NCBI GenBank assembly: GCA_028673005.1
Contig: CM054112.1
Coordinates: 191,879,518 to 191,943,517 of the forward strand
Source: Tanypteryx hageni
Taxonomy: Eukaryota; Arthropoda; Insecta; Odonata; Petaluridae
Direction: 5' to 3'
Length of the DNA stretch: 64,000 nucleotides
Part shown: piece by piece, positions 13,201 to 22,599 of the stretch
How positions within the stretch are numbered: position 1 is the stretch's first letter
Layout of the letters: every line of letters begins with the position of its first letter
Translations under genes and position numbers: made by a program
The notes under the pieces: generated by a model
Databases searched by the model: none
Seen by the model: only the letters and a program-made list of their open reading frames with translations
What the model was told of the DNA's origin: nothing

Positions 13201-16200
13201 AAGTGGCAGAAAGATGTATTACGTGGTCCTACAAAATCCGTGTTTTGCACATTTTTGGTAGAGGAATAGGGGAGTCTACCCCTCGGAGCGTGCAAATATG
13301 AACATGGAAGGAAAACCAAGCCAACCCCTAACCAACCCAACCCTGTGGGAAGTGTAATATTTCGTAAGTTTCAAATACCATATAACGCATCTGTCTTGCT
13401 GGCAGTTTTCTGTCTTACCGCTGTCACGTTATCGAACATTAGGTTTACCAAAATTGCTTAATTATTTGCAAAGCATCAGAGATCAACTTAGGATTACCAA
13501 ATTATAGTAATTTATTCTTTCTATACATCGGTATTTAAATATTCGATAGTTATCGATACAGTTAAAGTACAACGAGAGTAAATTTCATCAAATTTTAATA
13601 ACCGCAGAGCAAATAAAGTCATAGGTTTAAACTTATCAAAAATATTTCTTGTGTATAAGTTGACCCCCCGAGTTTTTTGCTAAAACAATTTGCCATTAAA
13701 ACCTCGTCCTATACATCAGTATATATGGTACTTATATGTGAGTTTTGTCATGAACAAGGGCTGTTCTGAAAATAAGGTACAAACAAACATAGCTCACAGA
13801 AAACAAACATGAGCAGCAGCATTGGACTGGCAAGTAGTGAAGACATGGCCCCATGCAATGGACCCAGATATTTTTGCTGCGGGCTTTGTTGCACTAGTTT
13901 CCCGCTGAGACAAATGCCTCAACAGAGGCGGTGATTATGTTGTCTATGTATGTGTTGCTAAATATTTTGTCACAGTGACTGTTTGTACCTTACTTTCAGA
14001 GCAGCCCTCATATAACTTTGGAAAAGAACTCCTCCTCCTCCTTGCTGGCCAAGTATTTAAACATAGTTCTAGTGTAAAATCACTCGCTTTAATGACTGTA
14101 TTTGGCAATATCTAATTTATCCACATCTCTTCTGTACTTCAACCAGTAGTTTTTGACACCCACTGCGAGGTAATGAAAAATTACATGCAGATTCCACTTC
14201 TTACATCTTATTGCAATTTACCACAATAATGCTAAAAATCTTGTTTGTCTGCACCATCCATACTGTCATTATTACAACATCAGTACATTCTGCATCTCTT
14301 TTGCTCCAACATTTCATCAAATCTTTTTCTTCTTCAGTTGCAAAATTTTATATTAAATTGACCAAGTTGTTATCAACCTTCCTAACAACAGCTATCTTAC
14401 CATCGCTTGAAATCCTGGAGTCAGAACTTTCTTCTTCAAATCTCTTTCAGATTTCAAAGGAAAACTCAGAAGTCTATTCTTTCTTATGGTCCCAGCAGAA
14501 AAAATTAATTTCTCCAATAAGTGTGTCAATAAAGGGATTGAAGTAAAGTACCAGGAGTGTTCAGGAAGTTTTAGGAACTTTACTCTCAATCAAAAAATAG
14601 TGGTTTTATTCCTTAAAATGCACATAGTCCCCAGCAAAGAATGGAAACGTATTCCTCAAAGGGTTTTATTCAATTCTAAGAACAAGTCAAAAATCACTCT
14701 TTCTGACATTCAGACATGCTTATCCCATGTATCTCCAGACAAGACATTTCATTCTTCAATAAAAATTATTATTACTACTTGGTTGGCAATTCTAAAATAC
14801 AAAGAATTCAGGAAAAAAAAGGTGAAGGACACAGCTTATATGCATGCAAAAACAATAAGGCAACGTAAAGAACTTATAGAGTCACTGAAGTTCATTAACT
14901 TAGGAAATATGCACCATTGTAATATTTTCTTGATTTTCTCACTCTCTGTATTTTTTCAAACTAATATTTTGTTCAAGGAGAAACTGCCGTATAACCATAA
15001 AAATTAAAAAACAAGTACACAAATAATACACACCGGTTTAGGTGAATTACTCCACACCAGGGACTGAACACTCACACAAGCTCATACACTCAGGGTTTAG
15101 GGGAACTACTCCATGCCAGGGACCCTTGCTTACATGCAAATAAAAAAAATATATTGTACTTTTTTAAAAAGAATGCCTAAATACGTATTTTGGAATCAAT
15201 GATTTCACCCTCAGTAGGCCGATCGTAAAGATCTTTTGCCCTTTTTGTGTTTACCCCTCTCTCCACCACTCTTGGGTCTTTTTCTCGAAATGAGACCTTT
15301 CTCCTTAGACCACCCTTGGACCTCAACCCATATCCACTCTGTTTTCTCAACATATGTCTTTCCCAAACCCCCATTTCTCAGAATCACCACTGTAAAAGAT
15401 GCAGGGTGCGCTCTTGCTGCTTAAAAAAGTAACGGTCTAGAGAAGTAAAATTTGAAGTGGCTGAACTAGTAGGGAACGGTTAATTAATTTATTAATATTT
15501 GTCTTACTTCTTAAGGGGGAGCTCCAGACCCCATGGATCTCCCCCCTCTGCATATGCCACTGGTGTTGAAGTAATGGCCTCCCAAACTAAATTCATATAT
15601 ATATGTGTGTGTGTGTATAAATAAAAGAGGACAGGAAAATTGGTATATTGATGGCAACTAGGTGTTGCGGGAAGGAACCACAGTAGATACTGGTAGGAGA
15701 GAGTTGCTGGGACATCAGAGAGACACTTGGACACCTGTACAATGGGATGTTTTGGGTGGTACACTTCGTCAGAAATGAAGAGACAACTAATAAATAAATA
15801 TTTATATGTAATGATTCATTGCATGAAGGCCATTAACAGAATACCTTTTGGAGTCGAGTAAGCATATTATATTGAATTGAAATAGAAACTATTGGCCTTT
15901 TTGTCTAAATTAAGAAATATACATAGCTATCAAATATGGTATTTTTATGCAATGTACTGTATTTGGATTCATTGCCAAAGGTGCAAAATGTGGTGTGAAA
16001 CGTCAAAGCTGTTGCAAAGGTGGAACTGGACTTGGAAATGCAGGGTCTGTGAAAGGCTTCTCATACCCTGAAGGCATGGTACCATTTGTGCTTCCGGGTG
16101 TAAATGCAGTTCGGCTGTTAGACTGGTGGGATGCTGATTATCCATTCCCAGGAGAGGTGAAGAATACTGGATTACCTTGTGGAGAAGACGAAGAAGATGG

Positions 16201-16216
16201 AAGGTGGATGTCTTAA
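4019..16216 (+). CDS. host protein-coding gene, at least five exons, product not recognised
   Basis: Five exons chain with compatible phases: 4019-4202 (or 4194), 4305 (or 4309)-4439, 4667-4900, 12149-12431 and 15981-16216. Donors at 4440, 4901 and 12432 match GTAAGT/GTAATA, and acceptors end in CAG or AAAG after pyrimidine-rich tracts. Together they give roughly 320 residues, ending in an acidic tail and a TAA. I recognise no family. The protein is rich in Cys, Trp and Gly in its second half (CGGGW, CGVKRQSCC, LDWWDADYPFPGE), with no obvious membrane segment once the intronic leader is excluded. An alternative start at ATG 3891, with an upstream in-frame stop, would add a signal-peptide-like leader, but a strong acceptor at 4018 argues that this is intron. 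Intron lengths are about 0.1, 0.23, 7.2 and 3.5 kb; the long ones are filled with transposon debris. That this is a real gene is well supported; its function is unknown. Confidence 0.85.
4305..4439 (+). CDS. host gene exon B
   Basis: The acceptor TTCATTTCATTTCAG ends at 4304. The exon reads ADIMTWARITKPLANITQRH, then a hydrophobic stretch around LVLGACCVQAWQEKCK, and ends at a phase-0 donor AAG|GTAATA at 4440. An alternative start is 4309. Confidence 0.78.
4667..4900 (+). CDS. host gene exon C
   Basis: The acceptor TTATTTTTCCAG ends at 4666 and the donor TTG|GTAAGT begins at 4901, both strong and both phase 0. It encodes 78 residues starting RGWIYYIKLKQP, followed by a polar, acidic segment (SNGQDDATPD, ENEYDEKKN) that looks disordered. 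The open frame runs past the donor to 5032, but the perfect donor and the fit to the next exon favour splicing. Confidence 0.82.
5132..5446. mobile_element. foldback (long inverted repeat) element
   Basis: The arm at about 5134-5175 (GGGCTGGGTTGG ... TTCACTTTGGTCC) is the inverted complement of the arm at about 5392-5444 (GGACCAAAGTGAA ... CCAACCAGCCC), with small indels. About 215 bases of loop separate them. The structure fits a foldback/MITE insertion in intron 3. A related CCAACCC-rich stretch occurs near 13310-13335. No coding capacity and no clear target duplication. Confidence 0.7.
5988..6060 (+). mobile_element. possible pogo/Tigger-type terminal fragment
   Basis: ACCGTATTTGCCAAATTATAAGGC resembles the ends of several arthropod pogo-like MITEs. 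A degenerate relative in inverse orientation occurs at 24480-24510. No partner end is seen nearby. Confidence 0.3.
6080..6326. mobile_element. hAT-type MITE, decayed
   Basis: The right end, read inward, is CAGTGTTCCTCAACC, a classic hAT terminus. The left end near 6091 is CTCAACCTTTTTGAGCCGTGG, followed by GGATCCCC words that recur in inverse form as GGACCCCTAGGGGG on the right. About 245 bp, no coding capacity; the target duplication is not visible. Confidence 0.6.
6660..6745 (-). mobile_element. Tigger (pogo) terminal fragment
   Basis: Read on the minus strand the outer end begins CAGGTGAGCCCCGCTTAACG and continues GGAATGCGTTCC, a Tigger-type terminal inverted repeat, with TA next to it at 6746-6747. 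The other end is missing. Confidence 0.6.
6750..6990 (-). pseudogene. 3' end of a second mariner (truncated)
   Basis: TACGAGGTCTGATCAAAAG at 6750 is a mariner-type terminus distinct from the element at 23-1336. Reading inward on the minus strand the coding remnant gives RFEDIPTVQQNVSSELNN, then DDFQQCIQKWQKH and ISMGGDYFE, the usual C-terminal block of mariner transposases (Cys-Ile ... Gly-x-Tyr-Phe-Glu), broken by stops and frameshifts. The 5' part of the element is absent beyond about 6990. Confidence 0.75.
7105..8022. mobile_element. TA-flanked non-autonomous DNA transposon
   Basis: The left end CCATATTTACCCAAATCCATGACGA and the right end (inverse) CCGTATTTAACCGAATCAAAGACGA form imperfect terminal inverted repeats flanked by TA at 7103-7104 and 8023-8024. 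The size is 918 bp with no transposase remnant. The interior contains a second inverted structure, listed separately, that may be a nested insertion. Confidence 0.65.
7198..7662. repeat. long imperfect inverted repeat with CATCAATT/GTCAATT words
   Basis: The left arm (about 7198-7345) is built of short variants such as GTGCATCAATT, GTCAATACG and TCATCGTGC. The right arm (about 7555-7662) is its imperfect inverted complement (AATTGATGCAC, CGTATTGACAC, GATGAGTTCATCGTG). The arms enclose about 210 bases. Likely the subterminal repeats of a second MITE inside the one at 7105-8022. Confidence 0.6.
8438..8466 (-). ncRNA. degenerate hammerhead-ribozyme-like motif
   Basis: On the minus strand CTGAAGA is followed by a perfect 6-bp hairpin (GCCCAC / GTGGGC) and then AAAATGC. 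Active relatives would read GAAACGC here; both changes are the expected products of CpG decay (CGAAACG to CAAAATG). Inactive by its core, but the geometry matches the motif at 3800-3832. Confidence 0.5.
8593..9163. mobile_element. hAT MITE with perfect 8-bp target duplication
   Basis: The ends CAGGCATGTCAAACT (8593) and AGTTTGACATGCCTG (ending 9163) are a perfect 15-bp inverted repeat. The 8-bp duplication CACTAGAC lies at 8585-8592 and 9164-9171, diagnostic of the hAT superfamily. Subterminal GGGCCGC words occur near both ends. 571 bp, non-coding; the short reading frames inside are incidental. Confidence 0.93.
9172..10068. other. AT-rich intronic DNA
   Basis: No coding exon is visible. The only structured piece is the tRNA-like B box near 9805-9850. 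Confidence 0.45.
9803..9852 (-). repeat. tRNA-like B-box (SINE-type) fragment
   Basis: The minus strand reads AGTCCCAGGTTCAATTCCAGG, a good B box inside a T-arm-like hairpin. No clear A box, so only a SINE fragment is proposed. Confidence 0.35.
10414..11561 (+). mobile_element. Tigger (pogo) DNA transposon, internally deleted
   Basis: The left end CAGGTATACCTCGCGATAC and the right end read inward CAAATATACCTCACAATATG form imperfect inverted repeats, with TA on each side (10412-10413 and 11562-11563). The 1.15-kb length is less than half that of a complete Tigger. It retains only the N-terminal part of the transposase gene. Confidence 0.82.
10803..11057 (+). pseudogene. Tigger/jerky-like transposase, N-terminal fragment
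   Basis: From ATG 10803 the frame reads MSQGKKLKRS, has a stop near 10845, then KLDLIKHFESGQGHAAIG and LAPSTVRTI, the CENP-B-type helix-turn-helix that binds element ends in Tigger proteins, and MERLLNI before a stop at 11055. The DDE catalytic domain is absent, deleted between here and the 3' end. Confidence 0.8.
12149..12431 (+). CDS. host gene exon D
   Basis: The acceptor TACTATCTACAG ends at 12148; the donor AAAAG|GTAAGT begins at 12432. It encodes 94 residues plus one base (phase 1), with a Ser-rich segment (TSTTSASSNSRS), a SLLPRLSVGWKTCGGGW core and an acidic EAEE run. Codon composition is clearly less AT-rich than the flanking introns. Confidence 0.88.
12712..13732. mobile_element. 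possible DNA-transposon remnant
   Basis: The left sequence GTACTGTACATACTCATGTAATAAG and the inverse of the right sequence GTACCATATATACTGATGTATAGG are similar over about 24 bases, suggesting decayed terminal repeats. The interior has no transposase signal, but holds CGATAG and TATCGATA motifs near 13543-13558. The match is imperfect, hence the low confidence. Confidence 0.35.
13757..14008. mobile_element. MITE with 28-bp inverted repeats
   Basis: AGGGCTGTTCTGAAAATAAG...GTACAAAC at the left and its inverse complement GTTTGTACCTTACTTTC...GCAGCCCT at the right match over about 28 bases with few mismatches. 252 bp, non-coding, AT-poor core. The length and ends fit a Tc1/mariner-class MITE, although no TA duplication is evident. 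Confidence 0.8.
14100..15025. other. intron 4 stretch with unsupported open frames
   Basis: A plus-strand frame of 173 codons (14486-15007) is open, but its translation is Lys/Ile/Asn-rich with no motif, and it starts within AT-rich repetitive-looking sequence. I see no evidence that it is a gene. Confidence 0.4.
15030..15124. repeat. repeat family with GGGAACTACTCCATGCCAGGGAC-like core
   Basis: Two copies of a 28-30-base phrase (GTTTAGGTGAATTACTCCAC..., GTTTAGGGGAACTACTCCATG...) lie about 55 bases apart, each followed by CACAC-rich sequence. A third copy is at 24634-24665, again next to CACAC repeats, so it is a dispersed repeat. Confidence 0.6.
15981..16216 (+). CDS. host gene terminal exon E
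   Basis: The acceptor CATTGCCAAAG ends at 15980. Phase 1 completes a Gly codon across the junction with exon D. The frame reads AKCGVKRQSCC, then a Gly-rich part, LDWWDADYPFPGE and an acidic end GEDEEDGRWMS, with TAA at 16214-16216. The following A/T-rich sequence behaves as a 3' UTR. Confidence 0.87.
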
Positions 16217-16437
16217 GTACAGTATTTGTAAAATGTATATGAAAATTGAAGTTTTTGTTGAACCATGAAAAGTGTAGATATGTTTGAAGTATTTCAACAT
16301 AGTAGTCTCTGAATTGCTCCTGATTTGTTGTATATTTTGCCAGGTTTTTATGTAGTACATAAAAATATAAAATGTCAGCTATGTTTGAGAATGGTATTTT
16401 TAATGAACTCTTTATGCTGAAAGATCTTTGAAGGGGA

Positions 16438-16443
16438 AATAAA
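16438..16443 (+). terminator. AATAAA polyadenylation signal of the host gene
   Basis: A canonical AATAAA hexamer lies 222 bases after the stop codon, followed by T-rich sequence. It is the first AATAAA after the stop. Confidence 0.65.
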
Positions 16444-17460
16444 TTTATATTTGCAATTGTTTAGTTTTCATTTGTAAATCCTGCTGATAATATTGATTCT
16501 GTTTTTATTTTAGAGGAAAATATATAATCACTTCTCCCCACTTCTTTATCACTTTTCTATTTTGGTACTCAACCTTTTATCCATAATTCCCAAAGCCAGA
16601 TTCACCTGAAATCCAGTAGTTTTTTAAATCTGACTTGTGATTAAATTCTTGTTCTAGCCACTGTACGTTAATGATGCTTCCATCACTTTGTCTCCTACTC
16701 ATGATTAATATACGCAAAAACAGAAATGGACCACAAGAAATTTAAAAAACACATTCAACTGAATCACTGCCAACTGTAACTCTCGTATAACTAACCGCAC
16801 TATGCTGCACTAGCATGGACTAGCACTTGCAACTGTTCATTTGTCATTACATTTCCCTCTTGTCATATTATTCACGGGCTTCCTTTTTAACCAGTCGTGA
16901 ATAAAATACTGCGACTGCATGCATTTGAATTTTAAATGTGATTATATTTTATGGTGGCCAGCCACCTTGCTTTGGATAAACAGGAACTAAAGTTTCTATT
17001 AAAATGTAAGGGTCGAAAGGGAATTTGTTTCCATGAGTTTCAGACTCGGGTATATTTCTTTGTAAATGTAGCCTCGCTATGGTTTCAAGTGCCTTGCTAT
17101 GGTTTCAAGTGCCTTGCCATTTCTATTTTGAGTCAGGTTCTTTGCATATATGAGTTATACTTGGGACATAATCTTATTGAAAGAATAAACAAATGCATTG
17201 TGTGAATCTCATCACTCTTCTCACACACTCAAATTCTCTTTTATCATCATGATCATTCAATTCCCTCAGTGCCTTGAGTGAGGCAAGTAGTACTGTCTTT
17301 GAACTGGAATTAGCATTTTGGATATTTTGCATAATAAGTGCAAGTAAGTATTTTTAATCGAGTATTGTATTATAAAAACAATATTTTCATGTAATCCATT
17401 CAATATTTGAAATGGTGTTACAAGAATATCAATCCGCATGTATTTTTTTACAAGGACGTT
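16444..17460. other. downstream flank of host gene
   Basis: AT-rich sequence without coding signal. A short tandem duplication of GCTATGGTTTCAAGTGCCTT sits at about 17074-17120. Confidence 0.5.
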
Positions 17461-17882
17461 AATTAGTCTGCTTGCCAAAAAATGGCAAGTAGTCTTTTGA
17501 GATCGCCTTGGTGTCCGTGTGTGTGTGTGTCCCTCTAACATCTTCTTCATGAATGAACCGATTTCAACTAAATTTGGTACATAGAATATGCACATATATT
17601 AATGATCAAAATGACATATTTGGACCAGATAGATTCAGCAGGGGTGCCACAATTGCAAAGTTCAACTTTTCGGTAATTATGAATTTGGAAGGAATTCGCC
17701 CAACCTATTTCAACGAATTTTTTTATGGAATAGGCATGCAACATAAAATAACAAAATCAAGATGTTTAGTATAGATATAGAGAGCAGGGCTGCCACAATA
17801 AAAGAAATTAATAAATTTCTTTTACACGTATTTGTGTTGAACTGTTCACGTAAATTTTAACCAAATTTAATACTTATAATAT

Positions 17883-18145
17883 CATAATCATAGGTAGTCT
17901 GTCCATAGACAGGTCTGCGATTATGCATGGTTAAACCTGGTTCTCCATATACTCCTATTTTCCGCTGTCCTCTTCATATCTTGATAACTCTCTTTCCCTT
18001 TCAAACTGTCTATCAGCTGAAACATATTCTTACATCTCCCTTTTTCCATCTAGTTTTCCTTCTAACACGTCTTTAATCATACTCTCTCTCCTCAGGTAAT
18101 GTCCAACACAGTTTGCTTTCCTCTAGTAAATGGAACCATTTTGTC
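17883..18145 (-). mobile_element. 5'-truncated LINE 3' end
   Basis: This stretch is about 90 percent identical to the 3' end of the LINE at 22600-23481: both run through the region encoding the C-terminal RERGRKRF-like segment to the tail AGACTACCTATGAT. It lacks the reverse transcriptase and is a second, short copy of the same family. Confidence 0.8.
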
Positions 18146-18255
18146 TCATTTGTCATCTGTAAACAAATGTGTGACTCATTCCATACACTGTTTACGTGCA
18201 CAGTTTTAGTTAGACGACAGATCGCAAAGGTCTTTTAAAAGTGCCAACCAAGAAA

Positions 18256-18812
18256 ATGAGTGCAGGGCCATCCCCAGGCGGTAAGGAGGTAAGGCACCAC
18301 CTTAGGGCGGCATCTCTCTGGGGGTGGCAAATGAGTTGATCTCGCAGGCTGATTTAACATAAGGTGCTTTATGGGCTCAAATTTAATTTGTCCTGTAACT
18401 CATTGTCGTTATCGATATCAGTGCAAGCCTCTAGTTTCTACTTCCCCAGCAACCGATATTAAAGACCGGACTTGGGTTTTTTAATCCCACAGCACTAAGA
18501 TTTGGCTTTGACACACTTCCCAGGGACTCTTTCCCTGCATTAGCAGTTGCAGATGCCTCAGCGGGCCAGATAAGGGGCTACATGGAAATTATGTCATATT
18601 GAATAGCCAAAAATAATCAAAATAAAACTATTTTAGCAATAAAATGTGAATAGATAAATATATCCTGCATTTAGCCAATTTAACTTTGTCCGATTAAAGA
18701 TCTTCAGTACTTAATTTTCACAGATCACTTTCTCAAAATAGCTTCGCATGCCGAATAAAATGTCTTCACCGGCCAGATTCGGTCCTCGGGCCATAATTTA
18801 CACACCTCTGCT
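18256..18812. mobile_element. decayed hAT-type MITE sequences
   Basis: GGCGGTAAGG...CCTTAGGGCGGC near 18275-18315, and GGCCAGATTCGGTCCTCGGGCC near 18770-18795, resemble terminal and subterminal words of hAT MITEs. Neither has a clear mate or target duplication. Confidence 0.35.
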
Positions 18813-18823
18813 GTACTGTATAC

Positions 18824-19141
18824 CAGGGGCCTGCAACCTTTTCAGCCTTGAGGGTGCATTTGTGAATTCAGAGAAGGATTGCGGTGCCAATTGGGGGTAC
18901 TCAGAAAAATAAAGCTAAAAGAAATGGGTTAAATTCTTTTTTTATTTTCAAACAAAAATATTTTGATTTGAATACAAAATTTATTAATAATAAAAAGGTG
19001 AATCTTGAAATTTTTAATGAAAAAATTGAATTTGTACTTCTTCTGTACTATCTTTTTGCACATCCCCAGAAAATGACTTGCAATAGCCCTAGTTGTGGGC
19101 GCCAAGGAATTTTATGAAGGGCGCCGGGTTGAGGGGCCCTG
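18824..19141. mobile_element. hAT MITE with perfect 8-bp target duplication
   Basis: The ends CAGGGGCCTGCAACC and, inverse, CAGGGCCCCTCAACC are flanked by CTGTATAC at 18816-18823 and 19142-19149. 318 bp. The internal AT-rich reading frame is not meaningful. Confidence 0.9.
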
Positions 19142-19159
19142 CTGTATACTATCCATAGT

Positions 19160-19223
19160 AATTTTCATCTTACACAAATTTTGAGTTACGTAACAGGTGC
19201 TTACATAACCCGGGGAGTGCCTG
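19160..19223 (-). mobile_element. Tigger-type terminal fragment
   Basis: On the minus strand CAGGCACTCCCCGGGTTATG begins next to TA and resembles the CAGTCCCCGGGTTACG class of Tigger termini. The remainder is missing. Confidence 0.45.
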
Positions 19224-19403
19224 TATATATATAAATAATCATAAGTAATAGGGGGCCCATCCAGGGGAGTTTGCCCAGGCCCCGTAAATTTTAGAAGCGG
19301 CCCTGTCACAGGTAAATCACTCTATGTGTGACAATTTTTCCCTAATCTAGTCTACTATAGTTTTTGAGTAGTTGTTTCCATAATAGTTTCTGCAGCACTC
19401 AAT

Positions 19404-20683
19404 ATGGTCTTTTTAGAGGCATATAGAAAAGATGAAAATTTCTTCAAAGTAAAAGAAACTGCTGGTAAATTTGCTGAAGATTTGGATTTAACAGCAGACT
19501 TTTCTCAAGAAGGAAATAAAAGAAACCATCATACAAAAGCACAATTGATGTATGATACACCTGATGGCCCAATCAACAATTCTGAGAAACAATTTAGAGT
19601 TAACTTCTTTAACACCATTCTCGATGCAGCAATTCTATTAGGATTTAACAGCAGACTTTTCTCAAGAAGGAATTAAAAGAAACCATCATACAAAAGCACA
19701 ATTGATGTATGATACACTCGATGGCCCAATCAACAATTCTGAGAAACAATTTAGAGTTAACTTCTTTAACACCATTCTCGATGCAGCAATTCTATTAGGA
19801 TTTAACAGCAGACTTTTCTCAAGAAGGAAATAAAAGAAACCATCATACAAAAGCACAATTGATGTATGATACACCTGATGGCCCAATCAACAATTCTGAG
19901 AAACAATTTAGAGTTAACTTCTTTAACACCATTCTCGATGCAGCAATTCTATTAGGATTTAACAGCAGACTTTTCTCAAGAAGGAATTAAAAGAAACCAT
20001 CATACAAAAGCACAATTGATGTATGATACACTCGATGGCCCAATCAACAATTCTGAGAAACAATTTAGAGTTAACTTCTTTAACACCATTCTCGATGCAG
20101 CAATTCTATTAGGATTTAACAGCAGACTTTTCTCAAGAAGGAATTAAAAGAAACCATCATACAAAAGCACAATTGATGTATGATACACTCGATGGCCCAA
20201 TCAACAATTCTGAGAAACAATTTAGAGTTAACTTCTTTAACACCATTCTCGATGCAGCAATTCCATCCGTCTTGGAAAGATTTCAGTTATTAGAAGAATA
20301 TAATTCCGTTTTTGGCTTTTTGTTCAATTTAGAGAAGTTAAGTCATTTTGACGATGGTTATTTTAGGAAATGTGTGAATTTGGAAGCCACTTTGGCACGG
20401 AAAGAGACATAGCAGCTCTTGACCTTTTTGATGAACTGAAAGTTATGTCCCGAAGGATTCCGAATCCTTCTCCCAAAGAAATATTACTGCACATACTGGA
20501 AAACAATCACATCTTTATTTCCAAATCTTTTTATAGCATTGAGAGTTTTAACTCTTCCAGTGATAGTTGCTTCCGGAGAACATTCGTTTTCCAAACAAAT
20601 TAATAAAAAATTATTTTCTTTCCACCATGTTACAGGACTGATTAGATGCAATGGCAATAGTTTCCAAAGAGAATGACATAGGC
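19404..20683 (+). pseudogene. hAT transposase C-terminal fragment, broken by internal tandem duplication
   Basis: Outside the duplicated block the coding remnant reads FKVKETAGKFAEDLDLTADF at the start and, after it, SVLERFQLLEEYNSVFGFLFN..., LARKET, then NLFIALRVLTLPVIVASGEHSFSK and LDAMAIVSKEND. The latter two are the C-terminal dimerisation block of hAT transposases of the ZMYM/THAP-associated type. The frame shifts near 20405 and 20535. The 157-bp duplications, not divisible by three, destroy the frame further. No terminal repeats of its own are seen; a hAT MITE begins directly at 20684. Confidence 0.82.
19484..20268 (+). repeat. five tandem copies of a 157-bp transposase-derived unit
   Basis: Units begin at 19484, 19641, 19798, 19955 and 20112 (GGATTTAACAGCAGAC), each exactly 157 bp. 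They are nearly identical and fall into two variants: A has GGAAATAAAAG and ACACCTGATGG, B has GGAATTAAAAG and ACACTCGATGG. The order is A-B-A-B-B, implying an initial duplication followed by amplification of the A-B dimer and a B unit. The near-identity implies recent amplification (or an assembly artefact). Confidence 0.95.
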
Positions 20684-21003
20684 CAGTGGTGCCCAAACCT
20701 TTTTTACTGGCAGACTGCATCAGTGGTTTCAAATCCTTCGGCGGGCCACATTGGCAGTTGATAATTCTTTGGCAGGCTGTATTAGAGATTTAATCGGAAG
20801 CTATCTATATGTTATAAGGAGCAATATAAGTGAAAATCAAGTCTAAATAAGGTTTTTATGGTTAACATTTCAGTATTAAGTTTTATTATCAAAATTTTCA
20901 TAAAATATATGAATTTGTGTGTTCAATTTTTTGATAGGTTTTTCATCATACCCTCACAGGCCACACAAAAACCCTTTGTGGGCCATACTTTTGGGCACCC
21001 CTG
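20684..21003. mobile_element. hAT-type MITE
   Basis: The ends CAGTGGTGCCCAAACC and, inverse, CAGGGGTGCCCAAAAG define a 320-bp element with subterminal GGGCCACA / GGCCACAC words. An 8-bp target duplication is not recognisable, so the ends or flanks have decayed. Confidence 0.72.
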
Positions 21004-21748
21004 ATATATTAAATGTTCCCTCTAATTGTTTGGCTAAAGGAGTACTTTACATTTAATAATCTGAGCCAAAGTTATTGTGAGCTACCAACGATACGATCAT
21101 TTAGATTTTGACAAAATGATTAGACATTTTGTTGTATTGAAAGTCAGGAAGATAGTTCTATAACTTTATTTATTTTTGGCATCTAAGTTTGTATTATTTT
21201 AAGAATGTATTTAACTTAAATATTTAGTCCATTTCCTTAATGTGTATTTTTCATTATTTATCAACACTTCTTTGTGTAGATATCCTAAGAAATGTCATAT
21301 TTGGTTGCAATTGTTTTAAAAATTCATCTCATTTTTCAAGTTTGTTTTTTATTTCTCTGTGCATTTTCATGTGTCAACACTTCAACGAATTCCTTTTAAT
21401 TGAATAAATGCATTTTAAGTTATATTTCTGCTGGATTTATAAGTACAAGATTTTTTGTAATAATTGCTAATAATACTACCTGTATGAACTTCATGGAGCA
21501 AAATCGTGTGATTTTGAATGCTTCCCTTCATGTGCTGATGGATATGAAGTGACTTGTATTAGGGGCAGGCAAAATCCTTCTTGCCCACACTCAAGAAAAC
21601 TGTCAGACCAGCCATGCACGCTTGTATTTGTTTACTTCCAAGCATGCTTTTATGTAGTTGTTGTTACTGCCATCTGTGTGGTGTACACATTGCACCTGTG
21701 GTAACCATGACCCTGTGCAGAGAGCTATGGTCTATACATATTACAAAG
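21004..21748. other. AT-rich stretch, nothing recognised
   Basis: No exon, element ends or repeats seen. Confidence 0.4.
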
Positions 21749-21837
21749 TACAGTCAACTTCTGTTATAACGGATCGCCAAGGGAGGGCGGCAAAAATCCG
21801 TTATAACCGAAGTCCGTAATATCCAAGGTTACCAAAT

Positions 21838-22590
21838 TACCGAATTTTCCGGCATATAAGACGCACTTTTTTTCAGAAAAATGATCCCCAAAAGCAGCTT
21901 GCGTCTAATACGTCTAAGGTAAGGTTATTACTGTTTTCCATATTAACACTAACGAACACATCTGCAAAATGGAATAATTGGCAGTCATATGTCGCAAAAA
22001 TATTAAAATATACATTATTTATAATTAATAATGAAAATTTTGTTAATATATGCAACGTGAATTCCGAGGACGCATTAACATTATTACGCTTTAGTACATG
22101 TCCGCTCACAGTGATTACAATTTCGGCGCGTCAGCGATGTTTTAGTTCCTAATGAGCCTGTTGAATAGTGCAATAAATGCCACCGAAGAGTAGCATTCGT
22201 GTGGATGTCATATTTTATACATATCTAGGATAAATAACGTTATGTATATTGAGATTGCAATGACTACGAGAATGAAAAGATATGCCTATACTATTACCTA
22301 TAAGCTTCAGGTGATTCAATACGCAAAAACGCACGGAAACCGAGCATTATCACGACATTTCGGTCCATCTACCACAGAAAAAATAATCCGTGAATGAAGA
22401 AAACGAGAAAAAACTGAAGCGGACGAGAAAAGAGAAACATATTCTTCGTAAGTTTGGTCTTAAATGGCCACAACGAGAAGGAAATTATGGATAGTAGAAC
22501 AGAGAAAGTTTGTTATTGCTGTATCGATCAAAGTCGTTATGTACGAGACAAAAGGAGTTGCAGAAGAAGGAGTAGTTGAACTTATGTATC
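21838..22590 (+). pseudogene. nested pogo/Tigger-like transposase fragment
   Basis: A new terminus-like sequence TTTTCCGGCATATAAGACGCAC lies at 21848. From about 22268 the frame reads RMKRYAYTITYKLQVIQYAK, HGNRALSRHFGPS and IIRE, the N-terminal helix-turn-helix of pogo-type transposases. A stop follows, then shifted frames giving LKWPQREG and VEQRKFVIAVSIKVVMYE, the CENP-B-type second DNA-binding segment. Catalytic parts are gone; the LINE starts at 22600. Confidence 0.68.
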
Positions 22591-22599
22591 TTTATCATA

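Noticed and set aside
12903..13340. 145-codon minus-strand frame
   Set aside because: No family resemblance; it overlaps repeat-like sequence and probably arises by chance.
14486..15007. 173-codon open frame in intron 4
   Set aside because: Composition is Lys/Ile/Asn-rich as expected from AT-rich DNA, there are no motifs, and it lies inside an intron of the host gene.
19484..20268. CRISPR-like array
   Set aside because: Units are 157 bp, contiguous without spacers, and derived from transposase coding sequence.
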